Shown piece after piece: positions 7,691-16,316 of a stretch of 64,000 nucleotides of DNA (the first letter of the stretch is position 1; the number at the start of each line of letters is the position of its first letter). The notes beneath the pieces were generated by a model. The model was not told the origin of the DNA and did not search any database. It saw only the letters and a list, made by a program, of their open reading frames with translations. The position numbers were made by a program, and so were the translations under genes. Location of the stretch: assembly GCA_023460955.1 (NCBI GenBank), contig JAEWOH010000065.1:1-64000 (forward strand). The letters run 5' to 3'. The stretch is from Bacillota bacterium (GTDB taxonomy: Bacteria; Bacillota; Clostridia; Acetivibrionales; DSM-1351).

Positions 7691-8662
7691 TTACTTTTTT
7701 GACCATTTAAGAACAATAGAGCCCCAGGTTAAACCACCGCCAAAGCCTACTAAAACCATGTTATCACCCTTTTTAAGCTTTCCTTCCCTGTTTGCCTCAT
7801 CCAGAGCTACAGGAATTGAAGCTGAGGAAATATTCCCGTATTTTTGTATTATATAGTGCAGTTTATCATCAGTTACTCCAAGCTTTTTGATTGCACCGTC
7901 AATAATTCTTGTATTAGCCTGATGAGGGAATATAAAGTCAAGGTCTTCCACCTTCATGTTTATATCTTCAAGTACCTTGATAGTCGCAGACGACATTGCT
8001 TTTACAGCAAACTTGAAAACCTCTGTTCCATCCATCCAAACCGAATTAAATTTACCGTTTGGTCTCTTTACTTTTTCCTCTTCAGTAAGATAAAGATTTG
8101 GTAGTGTTATATTCATTCCAGCTGTGCCATCAGAACCAAGGTAAGAATTCAGAATACCATATTCATCCTCAACTTCCCCAAGAACTACAGCTCCTGCACC
8201 ATCTCCGAAGAGTACACAGGTGTTTCTGTCTTTCCAGTCAGTAACCTTTGACAAGGCTTCACAGCCTATGATTAAGGCATGCTTGAAAACACCGTTTGCA
8301 ATAAATTGTTGAGCTGTAGCCAACCCATAAATAAAACCGGTACAAGCAGCATTCATATCAAATGCAGTGGCGTGTTTCGCTCCAATAGCGCCTTGAATTA
8401 AGCAGGCTGAAGATGGTGTCATATAATCCGGTGATTCAGTTGTAAGAATTATTAAATCTATATCTTCCGCCTCTAAATTAGCATTTTCAAGAGCTTTTTT
8501 TGCTGCTTCTATTCCCATGGAATAGGCCGGTAAATCGTCGCTTAAAATTCTTCTTTCCGAGATTCCTGTTCTTTTTAAGATCCACTCATTAGATGTCTCA
8601 ACCATTTGCTCCAAATCATTGTTTGTCAGCACTTTTTCGGGTAAACAGCTTCCTGTTCCCAA
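7691..8662 (-). CDS. fabH: Beta-ketoacyl-ACP synthase III
   Basis: Starts fatty acid synthesis by condensing acyl-CoA with malonyl-ACP. Active-site Cys in NAACTGFIYGL (about residue 107 here), His in FPHQANTRII and Asn in GNISSASIP are all seen. The frame from the TTG at 8662 begins at GTGSCLPEK, although FabH normally has several residues before this point. The frame stays open upstream (residues ending S-V-G-I-L) to a stop at 8702-8704 but has no ATG, GTG or other TTG. A GGAGGTGA ribosome binding site at 8702-8709 points to a CTG at 8693-8695 or another rare start codon. The gene overlaps the end of plsX if that start is used, which suggests translational coupling. Confidence 0.94.
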   Translation of the reverse strand: MGTGSCLPEKVLTNNDLEQMVETSNEWILKRTGISERRILSDDLPAYSMGIEAAKKALENANLEAEDIDLIILTTESPDYMTPSSACLIQGAIGAKHATAFDMNAACTGFIYGLATAQQFIANGVFKHALIIGCEALSKVTDWKDRNTCVLFGDGAGAVVLGEVEDEYGILNSYLGSDGTAGMNITLPNLYLTEEEKVKRPNGKFNSVWMDGTEVFKFAVKAMSSATIKVLEDINMKVEDLDFIFPHQANTRIIDGAIKKLGVTDDKLHYIIQKYGNISSASIPVALDEANREGKLKKGDNMVLVGFGGGLTWGSIVLKWSKK

Positions 8663-8675
8663 TATACCTACACTT

Positions 8676-9704
8676 TTAGTCGATATCGTCTTCAGAGGGC
8701 TTCACCTCCATATTTTTAAATTGTTCTTGAATTTCATCTACAATTCCATACTTAATTAAGGGAATTGTTCTCTTAAGAATTGCTGTTCTGATTGTTTTTG
8801 CTTTTGAAGATCCATGACTCTTTATAACAAGTCCGTTTATCCCCAGTACAGGTGCACCTGAGAGTTCATCAGCATCAAATTTTCGTTTGAAGTCCTTAAA
8901 AAACGGTTTTACCATAAGGTAACAAAGTTTTGTAAAGAGGTTTTTTGTAAATATCTTTTTTAATTCCTTGAGGAAAAGGGAGCCGGCACCTTCATAAAGC
9001 TTTAGTGCAACATTTCCAACATATCCGTCACAGACAGCAACGTCGACATCACCGTCTGGAATATCATTTCCTTCTATATTACCAACAAAATTGACAGAGG
9101 ATGAGGACAATGTAGCAAAAGCCTGCTTAAGGGTTTCATTTCCTTTCGCATCTTCCGAGCCCACATTCATTAAACCAACTTTGGGGGTTTCATTATTAAA
9201 AAGCAACTTCATATAAATTGAACCCATTATACTGAACTGCAGGTAATTTATAGGTTTACAAACTGTATTCATTCCAGCATCTATAATTAAGCACATATCC
9301 TTTTTTGTAGGAACAAGTGCCGGCATTGAAGGCCTGTCAATCCCCTTCATCCTGCCAACTATAAGCAGAGAGCCCGTCAAAATGGCTCCTGTATTTCCCG
9401 CGGATAAAAACGCATCACCTTTTTTATCTTTAAGCATTTTCAAGCCAACTACCATTGATGAATCTTTCTTATTCCTGATTGCTTTTGTAGGAGTATCATC
9501 TCCTGTTATTACTTCTGTAGCATTGACTATTTCAATTCTTTCTCTATTGTATTCTCTCTTATCTAACTTTTCTTTAATTATTCTTTCATTCCCAACGAGG
9601 GTTATGTTAAAACCATCCTGCCTTTCCAGAGCCTCAATACAACCCTCTATAATTGCATCAGGGGCGTTATCACCGCCCATGGCATCAACTATAATATTTA
9701 TCAT
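8676..9704 (-). CDS. plsX: Phosphate acyltransferase PlsX
   Basis: Makes acyl-phosphate from acyl-ACP for the PlsY route to phosphatidic acid, at the membrane face. 342 residues. It opens with the family signature VDAMGGDNAP and carries LSAGNTGA (about 100), LIDAGMN and a C-terminal GAPVLGINGLVIKSHGSS motif. It starts 4 nt after the fapR stop, so the two are clearly co-transcribed, as in Bacillus. Confidence 0.96.
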   Translation of the reverse strand: MINIIVDAMGGDNAPDAIIEGCIEALERQDGFNITLVGNERIIKEKLDKREYNRERIEIVNATEVITGDDTPTKAIRNKKDSSMVVGLKMLKDKKGDAFLSAGNTGAILTGSLLIVGRMKGIDRPSMPALVPTKKDMCLIIDAGMNTVCKPINYLQFSIMGSIYMKLLFNNETPKVGLMNVGSEDAKGNETLKQAFATLSSSSVNFVGNIEGNDIPDGDVDVAVCDGYVGNVALKLYEGAGSLFLKELKKIFTKNLFTKLCYLMVKPFFKDFKRKFDADELSGAPVLGINGLVIKSHGSSKAKTIRTAILKRTIPLIKYGIVDEIQEQFKNMEVKPSEDDID

Positions 9705-9708
9705 ATAA

Positions 9709-10302
9709 CTAAATCCCTCGTTCCTTAATGCTGCCCTTATCTATTGTGACAAGAATAAACTTTCCCCGGAAAACCTCAATATTTTTTTCAAATATTTTTA
9801 CCCAGACAATATGTCTGTTTTTCCTGGATTCCCTTACTTCAGCCTTAGCTACCAACTTTGCACCGGAATACACTGGAATCTTATATTTTATATTTGCGAT
9901 TCCTACCAATGCAACCTGAGCATCAATTACTGCGATAGCGAGGGTCTCAGCAAGTGAGTAAATATAGTGTCCTCTCACAATATGCGTTTTCTCAAACGCC
10001 ATAGTATTATTTGTTTCCATCAGTGATATAGCACTTTGTCCAAGCTGTAAATCAATAAGTTCACCAATAAACTCTTTACCTTCTATTGATTTAAGCTTTT
10101 CCTGATTGGATTCGGCAACATGCTTAATTCTCTCTCTAAGCTCCGGAATTCCTAATTCCAGTCTGTCCAATCTTATAGTCGGTACACTTACTTTAAAAAA
10201 ATCAGCCAATTCTTCATCTGTTAAAAATGGGTCATACTTGATTTTTTCAAGTAATACTTTCTGTCTTTGTTGTTTCTGCGAAGACGACCTGCTCACTAAC
10301 AA
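9709..10302 (-). CDS. fapR: FapR, malonyl-CoA-responsive repressor of lipid synthesis
   Basis: Represses fatty acid and phospholipid genes; malonyl-CoA releases it from DNA. An N-terminal DeoR-like helix-turn-helix (LTDEELADFFKVSVPTIRLD) is joined to a C-terminal hot-dog ligand domain beginning near residue 90. About 197 residues. Start choice is uncertain: a GTG at 10308 overlaps AAGGGG, the TTG at 10302 has a 5-nt spacer and a GTG at 10296 an 11-nt spacer; I chose TTG. First gene of the fab cluster, with a FapR operator in its own leader, so autoregulated. Confidence 0.93.
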   Translation of the reverse strand: MLVSRSSSQKQQRQKVLLEKIKYDPFLTDEELADFFKVSVPTIRLDRLELGIPELRERIKHVAESNQEKLKSIEGKEFIGELIDLQLGQSAISLMETNNTMAFEKTHIVRGHYIYSLAETLAIAVIDAQVALVGIANIKYKIPVYSGAKLVAKAEVRESRKNRHIVWVKIFEKNIEVFRGKFILVTIDKGSIKERGI

Positions 10303-10327
10303 ACACACCCCTTATTATTTTTTATAA

Positions 10328-10344
10328 TTATTACCAGATACTAA
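10328..10344 (-). promoter_or_regulatory. FapR operator
   Basis: On the minus strand the 17-mer TTAGTATCTGGTAATAA matches the FapR consensus TTAGTACCTRNTAMTAA with one mismatch. It lies just downstream of the fapR promoter -10, where a bound repressor would block transcription of the whole cluster. Confidence 0.78.
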
Positions 10345-10358
10345 TTGCTGATAACAAA

Positions 10359-10387
10359 ATTATATATTAACTTTATTATTATTGCAA
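10359..10387 (-). promoter_or_regulatory. SigA promoter of the fapR-plsX-fab cluster
   Basis: TTGCAA (-35, 10382-10387) and TATAAT (-10, 10359-10364) on the minus strand are spaced by exactly 17 nt, 15 bp upstream of the FapR operator. Confidence 0.72.
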
Positions 10388-10543
10388 CTATTTTCTAATA
10401 ATATTAGCTAAAATTACATGTTATTGCCTTGTTTTAAGCCTATTCAATAAATATTTCCCAGTTTTGAGCAAAAAAAAAATCTCAGGAATAAGTATTTAAC
10501 TAATCAACTTATATGACCTGCACATAATTCAGAAAACATTTAC

Positions 10544-10573
10544 ATAAAAGTAAAAGCCGTAAATATTTACGGC
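10544..10573 (-). terminator. Terminator after pgsA
   Basis: The perfect palindrome GCCGTAAATATTTACGGC (10556-10573) is followed on the minus strand by a T-rich tract TTTTACTTTT. It ends the cinA-side operon before the fapR promoter. Confidence 0.75.
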
Positions 10574-10593
10574 CATTCCAATACAATACTATT

Positions 10594-11214
10594 TTACATT
10601 TCATCAGGTTTAATTACCTTTATATTTTTCACAAAGAAATCTATACCGGAATATATGGTCACAACAACGGCTATAAACATTAAGTACGCGTCAATTTTTA
10701 TATCAGTTACTAAGGAGAACGGAAAATTATTCAGTAAAGCAACTGATACAGCAACGGTTTGGCATACCATCTTTATTTTTCCGGACTTATTAGCGGCAAC
10801 CACCTGACCTTCACCTGCTGCTACCAACCTCATACCGGTTACTAGTAATTCCCTTGAGATTATTATCATAGCAGCCCATCCGGTTACAACATCTCTCTGT
10901 ACCAAAGCTATTAAAGCAGCAGTGATCAGAAGCTTATCAGCTATAGGATCAAGGAATTTACCAAATGCCGTTATAAGCTTATGCTTTCTGGCAATATATC
11001 CATCTACACCGTCTGTACTGGCTGCCAATATGAACAGTACAGCAGCAACGTAATTACCATAGCTGTTGATGAATTCATTAATCCTTAACATCTCGTTCTT
11101 CATAAAAGCAAACAATGGCAAATTTACAGTTGCATCTGGTATTGGGATTACGAATATCATAAACAATGGTACTAAAGCTATTCTTGAAATAGTTATTTTA
11201 TTTGGTAAGTTCAT
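10594..11214 (-). CDS. pgsA: CDP-diacylglycerol-glycerol-3-phosphate 3-phosphatidyltransferase
   Basis: Membrane enzyme for the first committed step to phosphatidylglycerol. 206 residues with several hydrophobic helices. The CDP-alcohol phosphatidyltransferase signature DG-VDG-YIAR-(8)-G-(3)-D-(3)-D is complete at residues 68-93. Its start overlaps the end of rimO by about 17 bp, and the AGGAGAGG ribosome binding site lies inside rimO, so translation is coupled. It is last in the recA-recX-rimO-pgsA run and is closed by a terminator. Confidence 0.95.
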   Translation of the reverse strand: MNLPNKITISRIALVPLFMIFVIPIPDATVNLPLFAFMKNEMLRINEFINSYGNYVAAVLFILAASTDGVDGYIARKHKLITAFGKFLDPIADKLLITAALIALVQRDVVTGWAAMIIISRELLVTGMRLVAAGEGQVVAANKSGKIKMVCQTVAVSVALLNNFPFSLVTDIKIDAYLMFIAVVVTIYSGIDFFVKNIKVIKPDEM

Positions 11215-12538
11215 TTATGACCTCTCCTATCAAATCATAATCTTCCGAATTTAATATTTTAACGTCAACAAAGCACCCAATATTCAAAGGTTCGGAGCAG
11301 GTAAAATAAACCAAACCATCTATTTCAGGAGCTTCAGCATAAGTTCGTCCATAATAGAATATACCATCATCGGCAATTCCGTCAACAATAGCTTTATAAA
11401 CTTTTCCAACTCTTTTGCCATTTATTTCTGCACTAATTGAGTTTTGATGTTCAAGTATAGTTTTTTGACGTTTTAGCTTAATACTTTTACTAATTTGGTT
11501 TTTCATTTTTGCTGCAGGTGTTCCTTCTTCCTTTGAATAAGTAAACACACCCAATCTGTCAAATTTATACTGATTAACAAAATCCACCAGCTGCTGAAAA
11601 TCCTCTTCGGTTTCGTCAGGAAAGCCCACTATTAGAGAGGTTCTCAGTACCATACCACTTACTTTATTACGGAGTTTATTAAGTGCTTCCTTAATTTCAG
11701 CACTTGTTCCTCTTCTACCCATAAGTTTCAGTATCCTGTCTGAAGCGTGCTGTACAGGAATATCCATATATCTGCACACCTTAGGATTTGATGCAATCTC
11801 ATCAATTAATTCATCATCAATCTCCTCCGGATAACAGTACAAAAGCCTTACCCACTCTATATCTTCAATTTTTGAAATTTCTCTGATTAGCTCGGGAAGC
11901 ATTTTCTTACCATATAAATCTATACCGTAACGTGTTGTATCCTGAGCAACTAAAATTAATTCCCTTGCGCCGTTCTTAGCCAGAAGCTTTGCTTCATTTA
12001 CAAGCGCTTCAATTTTTCTGCTGCGGTAAGCTCCTCTCAAATAGGGAATAATACAGTAAGTACAACGATTGTCACAGCCCTCGGATATTTTCAGGTAAAC
12101 AGAATGTCTGCTCGAAGAAATTACCCTTTCCTCATCCAGGTAATCAGTCTCGCTCAACCTACCATATGCAACCACCTTTTCTCCCTGATATGCCCGATTT
12201 ATAACATCAGCAATCTCCTTATAATTACCTGTTCCAAGTACCGCATCCACCTCAGGTATCTGTTCAAGGATTTTTTCCTTATACCTTTCAGCCATACAAC
12301 CTGTAACAATAAGCAATTCACAGCTGCGATTCTTTTCCTCGGCCATTTCAAGGATGGTATTTATTGATTCCTGCTGAGCAGACTCAATAAAACCGCAGGT
12401 ATTTACTATAAGAATATCTGCATTTTCCTTGTTATTAACTATTTCATAATCTGCGTGCTTAAGCATACACAGCATTATTTCACTGTCTACAAGATTCTTT
12501 GGGCAACCTAAAGATACAATACCAATTTTTTTATTCAC
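11198..12538 (-). CDS. rimO: Ribosomal protein S12 methylthiotransferase RimO
   Basis: Radical SAM enzyme that methylthiolates an Asp of ribosomal protein S12. It has the N-terminal UPF0004 domain with conserved Cys (SLGCPKNLVDSE, NTCGFI), the radical SAM motif CDNRCTYC near residue 153 and a C-terminal TRAM-like domain. The SLGCPKN variant distinguishes RimO from MiaB. About 446 residues. The GTG at 12538 is 8 nt from the GAGGAG ribosome binding site and is preferred over the adjacent TTG at 12541. Confidence 0.95.
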   Translation of the reverse strand: MNKKIGIVSLGCPKNLVDSEIMLCMLKHADYEIVNNKENADILIVNTCGFIESAQQESINTILEMAEEKNRSCELLIVTGCMAERYKEKILEQIPEVDAVLGTGNYKEIADVINRAYQGEKVVAYGRLSETDYLDEERVISSSRHSVYLKISEGCDNRCTYCIIPYLRGAYRSRKIEALVNEAKLLAKNGARELILVAQDTTRYGIDLYGKKMLPELIREISKIEDIEWVRLLYCYPEEIDDELIDEIASNPKVCRYMDIPVQHASDRILKLMGRRGTSAEIKEALNKLRNKVSGMVLRTSLIVGFPDETEEDFQQLVDFVNQYKFDRLGVFTYSKEEGTPAAKMKNQISKSIKLKRQKTILEHQNSISAEINGKRVGKVYKAIVDGIADDGIFYYGRTYAEAPEIDGLVYFTCSEPLNIGCFVDVKILNSEDYDLIGEVINELTK

Positions 12539-12686
12539 CAATTACACTCCTCAATTTTTGTTTTATATCAGCAACGAAATTTACGGCAAATTCAATTATA
12601 TATATTAATCTATAATATATGATTTAAGTAAACTCTAATAAAAATTATTTAATAATATTGGCGAATTGTCAATGACTAGAGAAAAA

Positions 12687-13313
12687 TTAGTCTAAATCCT
12701 CAGGAAGAAAACTACTCACAGCTTTTGAAATCTGGCTGTAGCTAAAACCTCTGGCAATAAGAAAGGTTTTCATTTTATGTATCAGTTTATCGTCAAACGT
12801 TGTATGTCTCGAGAACTTTTTTCTTAGCAGTTGAAGGGCTACTTCTCCCTCATTAACCTCAGATACCTCAATAGCTTCACTAATTATGTCATCAGCTATT
12901 CCCTTCCGGCTGAGTTCCATTGATAATAACTTAATAGATTTAGGTTTAAGTTTTGATTTTTCCGATATATATTTACAGGCATAATTATAGTCATCTATAT
13001 AGTTTATCTCTTTAAGGTTCTCAATAACTCTTTCAATAGTTCCGGTTTCATAACCAATATCTGTCAGTTTCTGTTCTACCTCCCATGCGGTTCTCAGTTT
13101 CAGCGCAAGAAAACTGACGGCAGCACTTTTAGCAGAAGCGTATACTTCCATATCGACAATGTAGCGTATAGTTTCATCCGAAATATCTTTGTCTGCTTTA
13201 AGCTCAAGGAGTTCAATACGCTTTAGCGGTAAACAAAAGGAAGTATTATTCTCAAGATATACCGTTGCCATTGAAGAAACCTTTTCATTTTTTTCTATCT
13301 CTATAATTTTCAT
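12687..13313 (-). CDS. recX: RecA regulator RecX
   Basis: Modulates RecA filaments. 208 residues with the three-helix repeats of RecX, including the ALKLRTAWEVEQKL and INYIDDYNYACKYI segments and the C-terminal KAFLIARGFSY-like helix. Ribosome binding site AGAGG before the ATG at 13313. Directly downstream of recA, its usual partner, with a long inverted repeat between them. Confidence 0.92.
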   Translation of the reverse strand: MKIIEIEKNEKVSSMATVYLENNTSFCLPLKRIELLELKADKDISDETIRYIVDMEVYASAKSAAVSFLALKLRTAWEVEQKLTDIGYETGTIERVIENLKEINYIDDYNYACKYISEKSKLKPKSIKLLSMELSRKGIADDIISEAIEVSEVNEGEVALQLLRKKFSRHTTFDDKLIHKMKTFLIARGFSYSQISKAVSSFLPEDLD

Positions 13314-13354
13314 ATAGTACCTCTTACATTCTAAAATTCTTTATAATTCTGAAA

Positions 13355-13397
13355 AGGCATACCAAACTAAAGTCAGAAAGCTTCGCTTGGTATGCCT
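13355..13397 (-). terminator. Inverted repeat between recA and recX (partial terminator)
   Basis: AGGCATACCAA (13355-13365) pairs perfectly with TTGGTATGCCT (13387-13397) over a 21-nt loop. On the minus strand it is followed by TTTT. It probably lowers recX expression relative to recA, as known for hairpins between these genes in other bacteria. Confidence 0.6.
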
Positions 13398-13470
13398 AAA
13401 TATTTCAATAAATAAGTTTTAAGAATTATAGTATTTTTACAAAGGGTTATTCATTTTTAAACAGAAGCTA

Positions 13471-14511
13471 TTAATCCTGATCTAGCGCTTCTTCATCGAA
13501 CTCTTCTACAGTCTCGTTAACAGCTGGAGTAATTGTAAGGTTGGTTCTAACCAGCTTTTCAATTTCTGCACACATTGCCTTATTTTCCTTAAGGAACTGC
13601 TTAGCATTTTCTCTACCCTGACCTATACGCTGCCCGTTGTAAGAGAACCATGCTCCGCTCTTGTTAACGATATCGTTGTTGACAGCTATATCAAGAATAC
13701 TTCCCTCTCTTGAGATACCTTCACCATAAACAATATCGAATTCTGCTTCTCTGAAAGGAGGCGCAATTTTATTCTTAACTACTTTAACTCTTGTTCTATT
13801 TCCAACTACTTCATTTGCCTGCTTAATAGACTCAATTCGTCTTACATCAAGACGAACAGATGAATAAAATTTTAAAGCTCGTCCACCTGGAGTAGTTTCA
13901 GGGTTGCCAAACATGATACCAACCTTCTCACGAAGCTGATTTATAAAGATGGCTGTTGTTCTGGACTTGCTGATTACTCCTGCCAGCTTGCGGAGTGCCT
14001 GTGACATAAGTCTTGCCTGAAGACCAACGTGGGAATCACCCATTTCTCCGTCTATTTCAGCTTTTGGTACAAGTGCGGCAACCGAGTCAACAACTATAAC
14101 ATCAATTGCTCCGCTTCGAACAAGGGCTTCTGTGATTTCAAGTGCCTGTTCCCCTGTGTCCGGCTGTGAAACTATTAAATTATCTATATCAACCCCAAGT
14201 TTTTTTGCGTAAACAGGATCAAGAGCATGTTCTGCATCTATAAATGCAGCTTCTCCGCCCGCTTTTTGAGCTTCAGCTATAATATGCAATGCCACTGTAG
14301 TTTTACCTGAGGATTCAGGACCATATATCTCAACAATTCTTCCTCTGGGAACTCCTCCAACACCAAGAGCTATATCAAGGCTAAGAGAACCTGTAGGAAT
14401 TACCTCTACGTTCATATGCGCATTTTCGCCCAATTTCATAACGGCACCTTTTCCAAACTGCTTTTCTATCTGTCCTAGTGCCATTTCTAAAGCTTTTTTC
14501 TTTTCTAACAT
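13471..14511 (-). CDS. recA: Recombinase RecA
   Basis: ATP-dependent strand-exchange protein and SOS co-protease. 346 residues. Walker A GPESSGKT at 64-71, Walker B-type VIVVDSVAAL, loop L1/L2 region with the GVMFGNPETTPGGRALKFY-type motif, and an acidic C-terminal tail (EEFDEEALDQD). Ribosome binding site AGGAGG, 7 nt from the ATG. It has its own SigA promoter with a LexA box, so it is damage-inducible. Confidence 0.98.
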   Translation of the reverse strand: MLEKKKALEMALGQIEKQFGKGAVMKLGENAHMNVEVIPTGSLSLDIALGVGGVPRGRIVEIYGPESSGKTTVALHIIAEAQKAGGEAAFIDAEHALDPVYAKKLGVDIDNLIVSQPDTGEQALEITEALVRSGAIDVIVVDSVAALVPKAEIDGEMGDSHVGLQARLMSQALRKLAGVISKSRTTAIFINQLREKVGIMFGNPETTPGGRALKFYSSVRLDVRRIESIKQANEVVGNRTRVKVVKNKIAPPFREAEFDIVYGEGISREGSILDIAVNNDIVNKSGAWFSYNGQRIGQGRENAKQFLKENKAMCAEIEKLVRTNLTITPAVNETVEEFDEEALDQD

Positions 14512-14534
14512 GGGGTGACCTCCTCACAATAATA

Positions 14535-14546
14535 GAACATTTGTTC
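14535..14546 (-). promoter_or_regulatory. LexA (SOS) box upstream of recA
   Basis: GAACATTTGTTC is a perfect match to the Gram-positive LexA pattern GAACNNNNGTTC and extends to the palindrome AGAACATTTGTTCT. It lies 7 bp downstream of the recA -10, overlapping the start point of transcription. Confidence 0.85.
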
Positions 14547-14553
14547 TGTTTTA

Positions 14554-14583
14554 ATTATAATAGTATTTTGTTGTTTAAGTCAA
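14554..14583 (-). promoter_or_regulatory. SigA promoter of recA
   Basis: TTGACT (-35, 14578-14583) and TATAAT (-10, 14554-14559) on the minus strand with 18-nt spacing. Confidence 0.72.
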
Positions 14584-14592
14584 CTAAAATTT

Positions 14593-16182
14593 TTATTTTC
14601 CAAGTACTCTTTTGAAACGTCCGAGCAGTTTATTCTTAAAAGCTACTGCTTCCTCAACCTTGAGCAGCATTGTAAATCCGAAGTAAACAGAGGCTCCTAT
14701 GATGATTTCAAAACCCAGAGCTGCTATTTCTTTAAGCTTTGAGTGAATTGTATAGTCCTGGGTAAAGTCAACAGGTATAAGGCTGTTTATTCCAAAAATT
14801 ATTGCTCCCATCATAAGGGCAGCAACAACAAGTTTTAAAGAATAGACCAAAAGTTTTTTCCAGCCCATCCCGTTCATTTTTTTTGATAATATGTACATCA
14901 TTATTGTCATATTAATCAAGCTCTGTATTGAATAGGACAAAGACATACCCGCAGGTCCAAGCTTGGTAGTTTTTAGGAATATCCAGCAGAAGGCAAAGTT
15001 CAGCACTATAGCAAGGGTCCCCACATACAGAGGAGTTTTTGTATCATTGTTGGCATAGAAGGCTCTGTTAAGAAGTGCCAGCATGGATTGGGCAATCATA
15101 GCGGCTGTAAATAGAAGCAATATGTTTCCGGCGGTTACAATCCTTTCAGCGTTTATATTTCCTGACCATTTGTAAACTACACTGATAACAGGTTTAGATA
15201 TGGTCATAAAGGCAACTGCTGAAGGGATTATAAGGTAAAGTATAGTTTTAAACGCACTGTTGAGTATGCTCTTAAAGTCTTCAACCTGTTTCAGTGCTAA
15301 CTTTTCAGACAAGGTAGGTAAAAGTGCCGTTCCAAGTCCCATTGCGAATATCCCGTAGGGCAGCTGCCATATATCGTTTGCATTGTAATAAGCAGTAATG
15401 CTGCCTTCATGCTTGAATAAAGAGATAAAGTTCTGAGATATAAGTATATTTATCTGTACAACTGCTGAAGCCGCAAGCGATGGAATTGCAAGTCTGAACA
15501 GTCTTCTGAAGCCCGTATGGCGCCATAGCAGCCTGGGGCTGTAGTACTTGAAATTAGGAAGTGCAAAGGAAATCTGAATAAGGAAATACATAATGGCGCT
15601 GGCAAGTACGCCAAAAGCAACATACTTGACTCCGAAACGGCTGAGTACAAGAATGCTCAAGGCTGTTCCGAGATTGTATAGTGATGGCCCGTAGGCTGCT
15701 GCTGCAAATCTCTTGTAGGAGTTTAAGACGCCGTTTGTCATCCCTGCCAGCATCATAAAACCTACTGACGGAAACAGTATCCTTGTCAGTTGAATGGTGG
15801 TCTCCCTTACCTGTCCCTCCAACCCGGATGCTGTCAGGGATACAACCCAGGGTGCAAAAATCACGCCAAGTGTGCTTACTACCACCATACTTAAGAATAT
15901 AACATTTATGAATGTGCCTACGGCTTTCCAGCCATCTTCTTCCTCACCTCTTGCCAGATATCCCGAAAGAATCGGGATAAGCGCCGCAGATATTGCGCCG
16001 CCAATCAGCATATTGTACATGAGATCGGTGGTCCTGAAAGCCGCCAGAAGCGAGTCCGACTGTGATGCGGAGAGCAGGTTATTGATCAGAATGGTACGCA
16101 GATAACCTGTAATTCTGCTGACGACCAGCGAGGACATAACTATAATGGCGGCGCCTGTGATTTTTTTACTGTTAGTACTCAA
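14593..16182 (-). CDS. murJ: Lipid II flippase MurJ/MviN
   Basis: Polytopic membrane protein of the MOP superfamily that flips the peptidoglycan precursor lipid II. 529 residues with about 14 hydrophobic helices spread evenly. Family landmarks include SRITGYLRTILINNLL at the N-terminus and the NDIWQLPYGIFAMGLGTALLPTLSE block. The frame opens at a GTG (16194), but GGAGG lies at 16188-16192, so the TTG at 16182 is the likely start. A small GC hairpin, AGCCGC/GCGGCT (16196-16211), sits immediately upstream of the ribosome binding site. Confidence 0.93.
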   Translation of the reverse strand: MSTNSKKITGAAIIVMSSLVVSRITGYLRTILINNLLSASQSDSLLAAFRTTDLMYNMLIGGAISAALIPILSGYLARGEEEDGWKAVGTFINVIFLSMVVVSTLGVIFAPWVVSLTASGLEGQVRETTIQLTRILFPSVGFMMLAGMTNGVLNSYKRFAAAAYGPSLYNLGTALSILVLSRFGVKYVAFGVLASAIMYFLIQISFALPNFKYYSPRLLWRHTGFRRLFRLAIPSLAASAVVQINILISQNFISLFKHEGSITAYYNANDIWQLPYGIFAMGLGTALLPTLSEKLALKQVEDFKSILNSAFKTILYLIIPSAVAFMTISKPVISVVYKWSGNINAERIVTAGNILLLFTAAMIAQSMLALLNRAFYANNDTKTPLYVGTLAIVLNFAFCWIFLKTTKLGPAGMSLSYSIQSLINMTIMMYILSKKMNGMGWKKLLVYSLKLVVAALMMGAIIFGINSLIPVDFTQDYTIHSKLKEIAALGFEIIIGASVYFGFTMLLKVEEAVAFKNKLLGRFKRVLGK

Positions 16183-16316
16183 AATAGCCTCCACGAGCCG
16201 CCTAAGCGGCTGCCAATTTTTCTTTTGTTGCTTTGACCTTATTTTATATTTCTAATACTTTTATTCTTCTTACTCTTATTATTTCTGCTTATTTCTGCAA
16301 ATACTTTTTTATTCTG

